Assembly: GCA_964017155.1 (NCBI GenBank)
Contig: OZ024854.1
Span: forward strand, 19,122,555-19,186,554
Reading direction: 5' to 3'
Length of the DNA: 64,000 nucleotides
From: Oasisia sp. SBJ-2009
Lineage: Eukaryota; Annelida; Polychaeta; Sabellida; Siboglinidae
Made by a program: the position numbers and the translations under genes. Positions 25,501 to 36,100 of this stretch are shown piece after piece. The first letter of the stretch is position 1; each line of letters begins with the position of its first letter. The notes beneath the pieces were generated by a model. The model saw nothing but the letters and a program-made list of their open reading frames with translations, had not been told where the DNA came from and did not search any database.

Positions 25501-28015
25501 ATTAAACAGTAAACAAATGCGTCATTTCTGTGTCTTAACATGATATAATCCCATGTGGTACTTCACACGTGGCCCTCACTGTAGATTGGCACACCCTTTA
25601 AGGTTCCCGCCTTTTTTTTCTGGGCCTCCCTCACAAGTGTGTTAAGTGTTAATCCTTCTCACCCAGAACCTAAACACACGAACCAAGGTGTGTATAACTG
25701 ACAGCGCTTTGTACGCCAGGCGACGAGACCTTTCTTTCATCCTTTTACCTTTTACATTATTTGTGACATTAAAACTAAAATCTGTAGCACTGACACAAGA
25801 AATCCACAGTGTTACGCAGTGTCAGCCACCTAATAGAGAGCAGTAGCTACCGAGTATTCCCACAGAGCAGGGTTGGCGTTTAACCCGGGTTAAATTGGTT
25901 TTGCCCAGGTTAAACCCCAAGTAATATCCATCTTAAATGCGAACAACTTGAACATACCAGTTCAGACCTTAATGGTTTTACAGGAAGTCAAAAATAAAAC
26001 AGATTTTTATCAGTGTGCCATAGCCATAAGTTACATGTGGTTCTCACACTGGTCACTGCAGTCAATTACTGGCTGAGTCTTCTTCTGAAGATCTGCAGTG
26101 AGTCGAGTCAGATAACCTACATGAGAGTCTGGTGTCAGCCTACAGGTTATCTAACAGGGGTATGTAGAGCCTTGGCCATTGGCAGGTGGTAATCTACCCT
26201 GTCAGCAGGGTGTTTGTGTTATTTTTTATGACACACTGTCGCTGAGGAGTTAAAATTCAAACTGTACCCACGCTTGTCATCCATGATGTGTGACTGGTTA
26301 ATGTATGATCAATGATAAGAATAATTAAAAAAATTCATCTAACAAAAATGGTATGAAATCATGGAGACCCTGACAGTTCCCCACCCTCTCACCTGACAGT
26401 GGCCCAGTTCCCAACCCTCTCACCTGACAGTGGCCCAGTGGCCCACCCTCTCACCTGACAGTGGCCCAGTTCCCCACCCTCTCACCTGACAGTGGCCCAG
26501 TTCCTCACCCTCTCACCTGACAGTGGCCCAGTTCCCCACCCTCTCACCTGACAATGGCCCAGTTCCTCATCCTCCCACCTGACAGTGGCCCAGTTCCCCA
26601 TCCTCTCACCTGACAATGGCCCAGTTCCTCACCCTCTCACCTGACAGTGGCCCAGTTCCCCACCCTCTCACCTGACAATGGCCCAGTTCCTCATCCTCCC
26701 ACTTGACAGTGGCCCAATTCCCCACCCTCTCACCTGACAGTGGCCCAGTTCCCCACCCTCTCACCTGACAGTGGCCCAGTTCCCCACTCTCTCACCTGAC
26801 AGTGGCCCAGTTCCCCACCCTCTCACCTGACAGTGGCCCAGTTCCCCACCCTCTCACCTGACAGTGGCCCAGTTCCCCACCCTCTCACCTGACAGTGGCC
26901 CAGATTCCCACCCTCTCACCTGGGAGTTGTTGCCCGGATGTTTCCGCTTCATTGAACCTTGGAAGTGGTTCCCAGGACCAGCAAAGTTTGGAAGGGGATT
27001 GTGTGACATCTGGAAGCCAGGCGGAGGGGGGCGATTTGACATCTGGTGTCCTGGAGGGGGTCCATGCCATGGAGGTCCCCCACAGGGACCAGGACCCATC
27101 GGGGGACCACCCTGGGACCATGGCATTCTTATGCCCGGTCCTGGTGGAGGAATGTTGGGTCTCCAATATGGTCCTGAAACAAAACAGGTATTTAAAAAAG
27201 TGACTGTAAAAAAGTAAAGGCAAGTTCTTATATAGCACAGTATCCTTCTCTACTACGCTGCAATTAATGTGCGAAGCGTGCTCGTACACATATCCAACAC
27301 TTGTCTATGAACTGGAGCAATGAAGAGTGAAAAAACTTGCCCAAGGTTTGTAACACCACAGCATAGGATTCGAACCCAGGTTCTCTTAGTCGAGAGTCCG
27401 AAGCTCTACCCCTGGGCCACTGCGCTCTACTGTTAACAAATTGTATGAATATTTATTGCAAATGTAATAAAAGGTTAACAGAAATTGCTGACATTGTGTG
27501 TACATAGAATGATATATATTATTAATGCTGTGTCGCTTAAATTGATACTGTAATTTCGGGGTACGTGACATGAGTTTTTACCGGCCTTGCACAGACTTAT
27601 ATAATGAAACCAGGAGACCTGTTTTTTCATAAAATGATGTGTCGTTGTTGAGTGCAGTGACAGAGTTGTTACTACACGGTACTTTCAATTTCAATCAATG
27701 TCTTTTACTTTTGACTGTCGTTGACGTTGACGTCTTCGGAAGTTTGGTTTGACAGATCGCATGACAAATTAAAGACGTAATATGTGTTGACTGAATGTTC
27801 GCCTGAACGTTGAGTACAATGGGTGAAATGTAAAGCGCTTGTGAACTAGTTCTCCCCTCTAGTCAAACCAAGGATAACACATGCTTACCTCGTCCTGGAT
27901 GCCGTGCAGGACCGGGTGGTCCCCAACCCATTGACGGTGGGCCTCCGTAGCCCGGCGGTGGACCTAGCGGGTCTTGTGGCGGGGGACGACAGCCGTAATG
28001 AGGCGGCTGATACAT
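15210..28015 (-). CDS. NUFIP1: NUFIP1, nuclear FMRP-interacting protein 1 (box C/D snoRNP assembly factor), 11 exons
   Basis: Exons in transcript order: 28015-27889, 27173-26920, 24484-24359, 23921-23859, 21777-21695, 20857-20765, 19927-19783, 17678-17615, 17040-16957, 15901-15753, 15362-15210. All junctions are GT-AG and in phase; the coding length is 1341 nt (446 aa, against about 495 in human). Seen: a Pro/Gly-rich N-terminus (1-120), KRKHPG before exon 3, a C2H2 finger (C147, C150, H163, H167), a second CxxxxC...HxxxxH (C170, C175, H187, H192), then the family block with NYPT and RGEVLTT, an RGRGRGRG stretch, the motif LGSIVASYGS, and a C-terminus with GDIRHERNVILQCVRYI. Known for the family: NUFIP1 (yeast Rsa1) holds SNU13 and bridges to R2TP and ZNHIT3 during box C/D snoRNP assembly in the nucleus. 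Exon 8 is the least certain because its acceptor is embedded in a tandem array; an extra exon in intron 7 cannot be excluded. Confidence 0.9.
17661..18606 (-). repeat. 32-bp minisatellite spanning the NUFIP1 exon 8 acceptor
   Basis: About 28 units. On the minus strand each reads tgttctgtttcag and then about 17 nt resembling the start of exon 8 (exon TTGTCCAGTCAACCAAA, unit TCGTCCAGTGAACCAAA). Units farthest from the exon are the most diverged. One unit pair near 18479-18515 is inverted. Use of a distal acceptor reaches a stop or shifts frame, because the period is not a multiple of three. Confidence 0.92.
19312..19738. mobile_element. hAT-like MITE in NUFIP1 intron 7
   Basis: Ends resemble each other when inverted (AGGGTTGTCACT at left, ATGGTTGCCACT from the right). 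Both ends carry many copies of TTCCCTGAC. Flanks gccctct and gcctctg suggest an imperfect duplication. No coding capacity. Confidence 0.5.
19962..20353. repeat. Dispersed about 390-bp repeat, copy 1 (NUFIP1 intron 6)
   Basis: Shares with 22.65-23.05 kb the blocks tagcctcaat-y-acccag, gcggccttaccccagattag, ttgtttataaaataggaatt and cggttaagcgaga in the same order and spacing. Confidence 0.7.
20997..21210 (-). mobile_element. SINE-2 copy, NUFIP1 intron 5
   Basis: tRNA-like head at 21210-21130 on the minus strand with B box GGTTCGAATC. The body is shared with the copy at 27.2 kb (cttgcccaaggttt, aactggagcaatg, caattaatg). Confidence 0.7.
21941..22178 (-). mobile_element. SINE-1 copy (tRNA-headed), NUFIP1 intron 4
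   Basis: Minus-strand head has an A-box-like TGGTCGTGTGGTAGAGCG and a B box GGTTCAATCCC. The body contains ccggtggtcccttct, shared with copies at 29.5 and 39.9 kb. The tail end is tctagagaaaagg. Confidence 0.7.
22213..22420 (-). mobile_element. Degenerate SINE-2 copy
   Basis: Shares ctgcaactaatgcat, atatccaccac and acagctaagtg with the intact SINE-2 copies but is strongly diverged. It abuts the SINE-1 copy. Confidence 0.45.
22503..22622. repeat. Tetranucleotide array (GACT)n (GGCT)n
   Basis: About 29 four-base units of two alternating types in NUFIP1 intron 4. Confidence 0.95.
22648..23055. repeat. Dispersed about 400-bp repeat, copy 2 (NUFIP1 intron 4)
   Basis: Second copy, about 75-80 percent alike by eye, with an extra insertion (tatccatgagcattgtatag region). 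Confidence 0.7.
23859..24484 (-). CDS. NUFIP1: NUFIP1 exons 3 and 4, zinc-finger pair
   Basis: Exon 3 (24484-24359, 42 codons) starts with a Lys run and encodes CDTC-x12-H-x3-H. Exon 4 (23921-23859, 21 codons) encodes CSVEGC...H and continues to a second His in exon 5. Both are phase 0 on both sides. This pair of fingers ahead of the NYPT block is what identified the gene. Confidence 0.92.
26377..26925 (-). repeat. 31-bp minisatellite spanning the NUFIP1 exon 2 donor
   Basis: The real donor is CAG|gtgaga with the last exon base at 26920. The same CAG|gtgagaggg recurs every 31 bp to 26393, exactly 17 periods, giving 18 donor-like sites. A few copies are weakened (gtggga). Read-through of the first units gives about 21 codons and then a stop. 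Confidence 0.93.
27212..27430 (-). mobile_element. SINE-2 copy, NUFIP1 intron 1
   Basis: Head reads gcagtggcccaggggtagag with B box GGTTCGAATCC; the tail reads ctgtgctatataagaacttg and ends about 40 bp before the exon 2 acceptor, in the same orientation as the gene. Confidence 0.75.
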
Positions 28016-28495
28016 CACTTTCCAAAATGTACGACTAGAATAGATATGTACTAAAGTATTGCGGGTTCGGTCGGTGCACGACTATACCACTGTCACTACC
28101 GAATAAATACGAGTCAAACAACAGCGATCCAAACTAGACCAGTGATCAAAACACGCACACCACAAACGCACATGTTCTAATGACGTCAATATTACCGATA
28201 ATACCCGTTCAAAGCCGACCGAATCGCCAGCAATATCATCTTGAACTAACGACCACATATACACGCGATTGTTCACGCAGTTTAATTTTACAATGCTATT
28301 TTATATTATACAGCCATTTAATCAGTTCCAATAATATGTAATACGCTGACATGTGTTGTTTTGTTTTGGTGCCCTTCGGCAATTGACTTTGTCACCGCGA
28401 CGCGCGTTCTCCAGCGGGTGGCAGCGAATGTTGTGTCTATAGAAGTTATAGTATTAGGAATCCGTAGTATTTTGTATGTTGACAGTAATCTCATA
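28016..28495. promoter_or_regulatory. Probable bidirectional NUFIP1/ACAA1 promoter with CRE
   Basis: The two genes diverge from this 480-bp interval. A perfect palindromic CRE, TGACGTCA, lies at 28181-28188. No TATA box stands out at a useful distance from either ATG. Transcription start sites are not visible from sequence, so the 5' UTR boundaries are unknown. Confidence 0.6.
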
Positions 28496-30063
28496 ATGGA
28501 CGCGACGGCAGAAAGAATCATGCGTGGAGCAGCATTCAACGATGTTGTAATTGTATCAGCTTTGAGAACGCCAATTTGCAAGGCACGCAGAGGCGGCCTC
28601 AAGGTAGCTTGTACTAGTAGTTGTAGTGGCCTAGACTAGTGGGGTCACTGTCATTATTGTCAATATTGACTGATCGCCTTGGTTGATTGATTGGGGGTCA
28701 GAGTACATTAAAAAAAAATTTCCGCGTGGCTGTTTTAAGTGATGGCTAGGAATGCTTGAATTAATTCGCCATGGATGATGGTTCCAAGTACTTGTATAAT
28801 CTGGACATTGTCATTGATTTGGCTGCTGCATTTTATTTTACTTTTACTAGTTTTAGGACTTTTATCTAAAGTTTTTGAATAAAATATTTATTATGTTTTT
28901 AGTAGGAACACAACCCATGCACCTTTAACAATATAAATAATTTTAGCAAATACTTGAACCAGCTCAAATATTGACAACTATTGATAGCTATAATAACGGC
29001 CTATATATTTAATATTATAGTAATAGTATGTAGACATACTGTAAAAAGTGTTTTAGGTTGGGGGTTGGGATTTTACATTGAATTTTATATAATAACATAG
29101 TTTTCTTGTAGGATACCTTACCTGATGATCTCCTCACGTGTGTGTTTAAAGCTGTTCTCAGAGATACAGGAATTGCACCGTCAATGATTCAAGACATTTG
29201 CATTGGTTTGTATCAGTAATTTAATTTTGCTAATTGGATGGCACACAGCGCCATCTGAATTTATCCAGAGCACACTGCGTTCTGCTGTTCATATAGCTGT
29301 ACATAGTCCAATGTCGAGATTAACTTGATTCCCCTGCCTCTTTCGTTGACTTTTTTGTCCTTCTAAATCTAAGCATGGCGTCACCAGCCATGAAAGTTAT
29401 TTTAACAAGGTTTTTTGTAGCACTATAGGCTGACTTCGATTGAGCTATACAAATACCTGAATAAAGCAGACCTGTACCACTCGAACAGGAATTATCCTTC
29501 TCTCTAGAATTAGTGAGTCTACTACAGGTTACACATTTACCATTGTGGGATTTTTTACTTCCCCTGGCATAAAAACTAGGTAGAAGGGACCACCGGCTTT
29601 TAGTGTCTCTTGCAAGACACAGGCAAATGTGGGGTGAACAAAATTGTCTGTGGTTTGAAATGGTGCATGCAGGTGAGATTGAACCACCGTCCCCTCGATT
29701 GACAGTCCAGTGCTCTACCGTGCGACCATCGCTCCCCAACAGTGTCAAGATTGTAGTAGTCCCACTCATCTTTCAGTTTTCTAAATAATTTCTTGTTTAC
29801 AGGCAATGTACTACAGCCTGGTGCCGGAGCTTCGATAGGACGAATTGCTCAGTTTTTCAGGTGAGTGTCACAACTGTGATGCGGCAGTAATCATGACTTT
29901 TCTAGAAAGGATTAACTAGTTAAACAAATATTTATTAGATCAGGTTATGTGCTACTGTAAAGGGATATGTAAGAAACAAAATAAAAATATGACGGACAGT
30001 CCAAAAGTATGCTTACAAAACATTATTGAGTATCTGTGTCAAATTTTAACAAAAGATAAACAT

Positions 30064-30105
<42 letters not shown>

Positions 30106-33100
30106 TATTCCATGCGGCACGCATACCCTTTTATATTCTACAATGTAGTCACAGTTGAGGCATTTTTATGACATTGTCCAGACTAGTTTTTAGATTCCTT
30201 CATTGTAGAATTCAGTGCCCAGCAAATTCAACCCATTCTTTGCTGTCGAGTGGCCATCTTTAATTAACAGCTGTCACCACCCAGGTGTAGCACAGTGCTG
30301 TTATCTGATACAAAGTTTTAAATCAAATATATGTAATTACTCTCCAATCAAATCCAACCAATCTAGTCTCAGTTTCAATGATGTTATGTGTGCCTTGTGA
30401 ACTTATTTTTGGACTGCCCTCGCATGTTCAACTGTCGTTGGCCTATGACTGTGTTGTGTTATTTTAGGGGCATCCAAGAATTCTACTGTATACATTTAAC
30501 AGAACATGTCATATGTTGTTCCAGTGGCATTCCAGAGAGTGTTCCCCTCTACACCACTTGCAGAATGTGTTCATCAGGTCTACAGGCTGTCGTAAACATT
30601 GCACGTAAGTCTGCGTCACACTTACTAGTTATTCATGGTCTGAGTTGAACCCACTAACTAAACAAAAGATGGCATATGCGATACATAAAATCATATCTCA
30701 TTAGTTTTTATAATGAAGCACAACAAACTTCTAAATATTTCTTTAGATGGTTGTATATAATATACATTAAATTGGTATTTCCATTTTAAGGTCACTGTAC
30801 ATTAACAAAATCTTCTTTACATTTCTCAGGTGATAACGAAAGCTGGAGCCCGAGTTTTCTCTGTTGCCACACCAACTGTGAAATTCATTTCCCGCCCGTA
30901 TTAAATTAGAAGGAAGTACAGTTTAATTGCGCTGTCGTCTAAAAGCCTATCTCTTTAAAGCTGCTTACCTTCCTTAGATTCCCAGCACATTCACCCATCC
31001 ATTGACGACTCACACATTGTTATACAGTTACAAGATTATTTAATCCCTTGGTTTTGTCGGGCTACTGAGCTCGATCTTCGAGTATATTTGCGCATAAGAA
31101 ATCATCATCATTATTATTATACATATTCACTTTCACTATCCACCCCATGACACTGTGGAATGCACAACATTGAAATTGTATTACTCTGTAATCAATCCAA
31201 TATTGTTAGAAAAATCACATGTTATTTCTCTCATTATATCAATGCTTGTGCATGTATTTTCAGAAAGTATTCAGACTGGCATGATAGACCTTGGTTTAGC
31301 AGCCGGGTGAGTCATTTCTTTCTTACAAGTAACATGTTATGCACCAGTCGTTATCAATGAGTTCAATGTGTACTTTTACCCGAAGAAATAAATGTTAAGA
31401 CTATTGTGTTTGTAAACAGATTGTACAGAAAATATAAATACAGAAAATGTGGCACATAGGAAGGCACAATTACTTGAACAATTAACGGCGTGATTGTGAG
31501 GTGACACACACACACACCTAGTGGTTCTTGTTTGTCAGGAAACAATGCATCTGATTGGTCAATGACACTCAGGATCTGATGATTATTTGCTCGTACAAAC
31601 ATGCCTTTACTTATTGTGTTTGGTTTGATCCTGAAGAACAAGGCAGTATACTATGAAATCATAATGATTCATTGTACGTAAATATATTATGTGCCACCCT
31701 GGACTTTTGACTGGACTTTCGCAACATTTTAAATATCTTAGGCTATATTTATAATGTACATAAATGCATGGTCATCATATCTTAACTGTGTGTTTCTCTA
31801 ATCTACAATAAATGTAACCGAGAGATTGATTTGATTGTGGAGTTGTCTGAGAGTTATTTGACTGATTGTGTCCGTGTTTTGCAGTGTGGAATCTCACACA
31901 CTCAATGCCCTCGAAGTTGTTCCCCCGGGGTTTGTGGTGAACCCTAAAGTGGGAGAGAACAAGCTAGCCATGGACACCCTCCTACCCATGGGGTAAGTGC
32001 AGGATGTGTTTGTCCAGCTCTTATAGTCACGTGTTCCAACAAAAGGTACATGAATTTCTAGTTTTATATAACACAGAAAAATGTATTACAAAGTTAATAA
32101 AAAAATAAACAGTATTTTTGTTATTGTAGTATGATTTACTTACTTTGGAGCATTTTTATCGAAGTGAGTACGACGTTTCGGTTCGTCAGCTAAATAGACA
32201 AAAATGCTCCAAAGTAAGTAAATCATACTACAATAAACCATTCTTGGAGCCACGAACAATATATTTACTATAGTATTTTTGTTGCAATGCTCCTTTTTGG
32301 TCAGTCTCTTGTGTGAAATACACATATGAAGTGTATTGTGTCTGTGTGTAACGCTCCTCTTTTTCTTGTCAATCTCTTATATGAAATGCATTTCTGAATT
32401 GTATTGTGTCTGTATGTGCATACAAATGTAAAAATGATATCTACAAAATTACACCTATCCATGGTTATAACAGAAGGTTGAGTTCTTGTTGATAATTTTC
32501 TCTTTAATTTAGGCATCCTTACAGGTATCCCTGAAGTTAACGTAATACAGTTTTGGACTAAACCGGCAATAGTAAAACTGCATGAAATTTCTCCTTCATG
32601 TTCGGATTGACTTGATTTGTGTTATTTCCTTTAAGAGCATCTCGTGTTGTTATATTTATTAGCTTCCTCCAACTCTTCCAGTATCACATCAGAGAATGTG
32701 GCCGAGCGCTACGGCATCACGCGGGTACAACAGGACAAGATGGCGGTCGAATCACATGCAAAGTAAACTATCATGTCAAAAATACTCACAGTTAGTTCAC
32801 CTGTAAACAGTGAAGTTACATCAAAAAGAAATACCACTCGTTTAGAAATTGTCAATGTAATGTTTTGGCAGCTTTTCTTCTTGATTTGTTTATCTGTCTG
32901 GATTCACAGTTGACATGTTATATATAATTTTGAGGTGAAGTCACCAGTTATAATATACTGTATTTAGGATTGTTCCAAAGACTATTTCACCAAAACTGTG
33001 GCTAAACTGAAGTATATCATGGCCTATGGAGTGGCTTCGTAACTATGATACATGTCCAATTTATCCGATTTAACTATGTGATATAGTTTACACAGATTTA

Positions 33101-36100
33101 GAAGACAGATTAATTTAATAACATGCATTGCATCATAATGACAGGTGCTCTTGCCAGGTATCAACAATGAGCTTTCATCGTGTTATAGTGGTGTTTGTTT
33201 TGACAGGGCTGTAAGAGCTCAGAGGAATGGCTATTTCAAGGATGAAATTGTACCGGTGAAAACAAAGATTACGGACAAGGATGGAAACGAAAGGAGCATC
33301 ACTGTAAGTTGTCTCTACACTGAGCATTTTCAGTGCTGTTGCAACATTGTCAGTACTGTTGCAACATTGTCAGTACTGTTGCAACATTGTCAGTACTGTT
33401 GCAACATTGTCAGTACTGTTGCAACATTGTCAGTACTGTTGCAACATTGTCAGTACTGTTGCAACATTGTCAGTACTGTTGCAACATTGTCAGTACTGTT
33501 GCAACATTGTCAGTACTGTTGCAACATTGTCAGTACTGTGCAACATTGTCAGTACTGTTGCAACATTGTCAGTACTGTTGCAACATTGTCAGTACTGTTG
33601 CAACATTGTCAGTACTGTGCAACATTGTCAGTACTGTGCAACAATTGTCAGTACTGTTGCAACATTGTCAGTACTGTACAGCAATTGTCAGTACTGTTGC
33701 AAAATTGTCAGTACTGTTGCAACAATTGTCAGTACTGTGCAACATTGTCAGTACTGTGCAACAATTTCAGTACTGTTGCAACAATTGTCAGTACTGTGCA
33801 ACAATTGTCAGTACTGTTCAACAATTGTCAGTACTGTACAACAATTGTCAGTACTGTTGCAACATTGTCAGTACTGTACAGCAATTGTCAGTACTGTTGC
33901 AAAATTGTCAGTACTGTTGCAACAATTGTCAGTACTGTTGCAACATTGTCAGTACTGTGCAACAATTGTCAGTACTGTTGCAACATTGTCAGTACTGTTC
34001 AACAATTGTCAGTACTGTTGCAACAATTGTCAGTACTGTGCAACATTGTCAGTACTGTGCAACATTGTCAGTACTGTGCAACAATTGTCAGTACTGTGCA
34101 ACAATTGTCAGTACTGTTCAACAATTGTCAGTACTGTTCAACAATTGTCAGTACTGTGCAACAATTGTCAGTACTGTGCAACAATTGTCAGTACTGTGCA
34201 ACAATTGTCAGTACTGTGCAACAATTGTCAGTACTGTTGCAACATGTACTGTCAGTACTGTTGCAATATTGTCAGTGATGTTGCCACATTGTCAGTGACT
34301 TTGACTTTTTCTCAAAGCATTTATTGTTTAATTTCATTCCAGAAGTGTGATTGTAAGACCAAATGTGTGCACTGTCCTTGTTGTCATCAGGTGACGGTTG
34401 ACGACGGCGTCCGACCAGGGACCAATATGGAGACTCTGAGTAGGCTGAAACCTGCCTTCAAACCGGGCGGCTCCACTACAGCAGGTAGACACTGGCCCTG
34501 TCTCGGTGGCACAAACAGGACACATACTAGTGTCTGCTAATGCTTAACACAAAACACTTAATATCTATTTTCTACAAACTGTTTTTTATTTATTTGCTAT
34601 ATCTCTTTGAAACATGCAGTATGTATATTAGTATTTATTATATTTATTTATTGCTGTATACAGCAATAAATATTTTTCTGTTTTAATGTTTATAAATTTC
34701 GTACTGCTGTCTGTGTGTGACCTGTTTTTCCATTTCTCTCCTGGTGTGTCCCACTTCCTTTCTTTCTCCTTCTGTGTCTCTGCCAGGTGTTCCTTGGCCT
34801 GCCTCGTCACCCTTCCCTAGGGGGTTCCATGCGATAGCTTAACGGGCGATGTTGACTTTCACCTTCCTCGGGCCTATTCTCAAACAAGTTTGACACTTTG
34901 TTTTTAATTTTCGATGTATAGATTCCATATTTGTCGTGTCAAATGTAAATGATACACATTGTAGAATTCATTTCAATGACTTCTTTCAGATAATGCGTAC
35001 ATTTCCTATGGTATCTCATAAGAAAGTATGCTGATTCCTGCTAAAATAGCTAACAGGTATAGGACATTACAAGTTGATGTGTTGTTACTGTTGCAGGTAA
35101 CGCGAGTCAGGTATAGGACACTACAAGTTGATGTGATGTTACTGTTGCAGGTAACACGAGTCAGGTATAGGACACTACAAGTTGATGTGATGTTACTGTT
35201 GCAGGTAACACGAGTCAGGTATAGGACACTACAAGTTGATGTGATGTTACTGTTGCAGGTAACACGATACAGGTATAGGACACTACAAGTTGATGTGATG
35301 TTACTGTTGCAGGTAACGCGATACAGGTATAGGACACTACAAGTTGATGTGATGTTACTGTTGCAGGTAACACGATACAGGTATAGGACACTACAAGTTG
35401 ATGTGATGTTACTGTTGCAGGTAACACGAGTCAGGTATAGGACACTACAAGTTGATGTGATGTTACTGTTGCAGGTAACACGAGTCAGGTATAGGACACT
35501 ACAAGTTGATGTGATGTTACTGTTGCAGGTAACACGATACAGGTATAGGACACTACAAGTTGATGTGATGTTACTGTTGCAGGTAACGCGATACAGGTAT
35601 AGGACACTACAAGTTGATGTGATGTTACTGTTGCAGGTAACACGATACAGGTATAGGACACTACAAGTTAATGTGATGTTACTGTTGCAGGTAACACGAT
35701 ACAGGTATAGGACACTACAAGTTGATGTGATGTTACTGTTGCAGGTAACACGATACAGGTATAGGACACTACAAGTTGATGTGATGTTACTGTTGCAGGT
35801 AACACGATACAGGTATAGGACACTACAAGTTGATGTGATGTTACTGTTGCAGGTAACACGATACAGGTATAGGACACTACAAGTTGATGTGATGTTACTG
35901 TTGCAGGTAACACGAGTCAGGTATAGGACACTACAAGTTGATGTGATGTTACTGTTGCAGGTAACGCGATACAGGTATAGGACACTACAAGTTGATGTGA
36001 TGTTACTGTTGCAGGTAACACGATACAGGTATAGGACACTACAAGTTGATGTGATGTTACTGTTGCAGGTAACACGATACAGGTATAGGACACTACAAGT

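Noticed and set aside
28361..28495. N-terminal extension of ACAA1 from an upstream in-frame ATG
   Set aside because: 45 residues without similarity to thiolases and no PTS2 match; treated as 5' UTR, although it cannot be excluded without cDNA.
33145..34540. Overlapping plus-strand ORFs up to 397 codons ([18 protein letters not shown] type)
   Set aside because: Repeat translation of the 20-bp intronic array; three frames are open at once.
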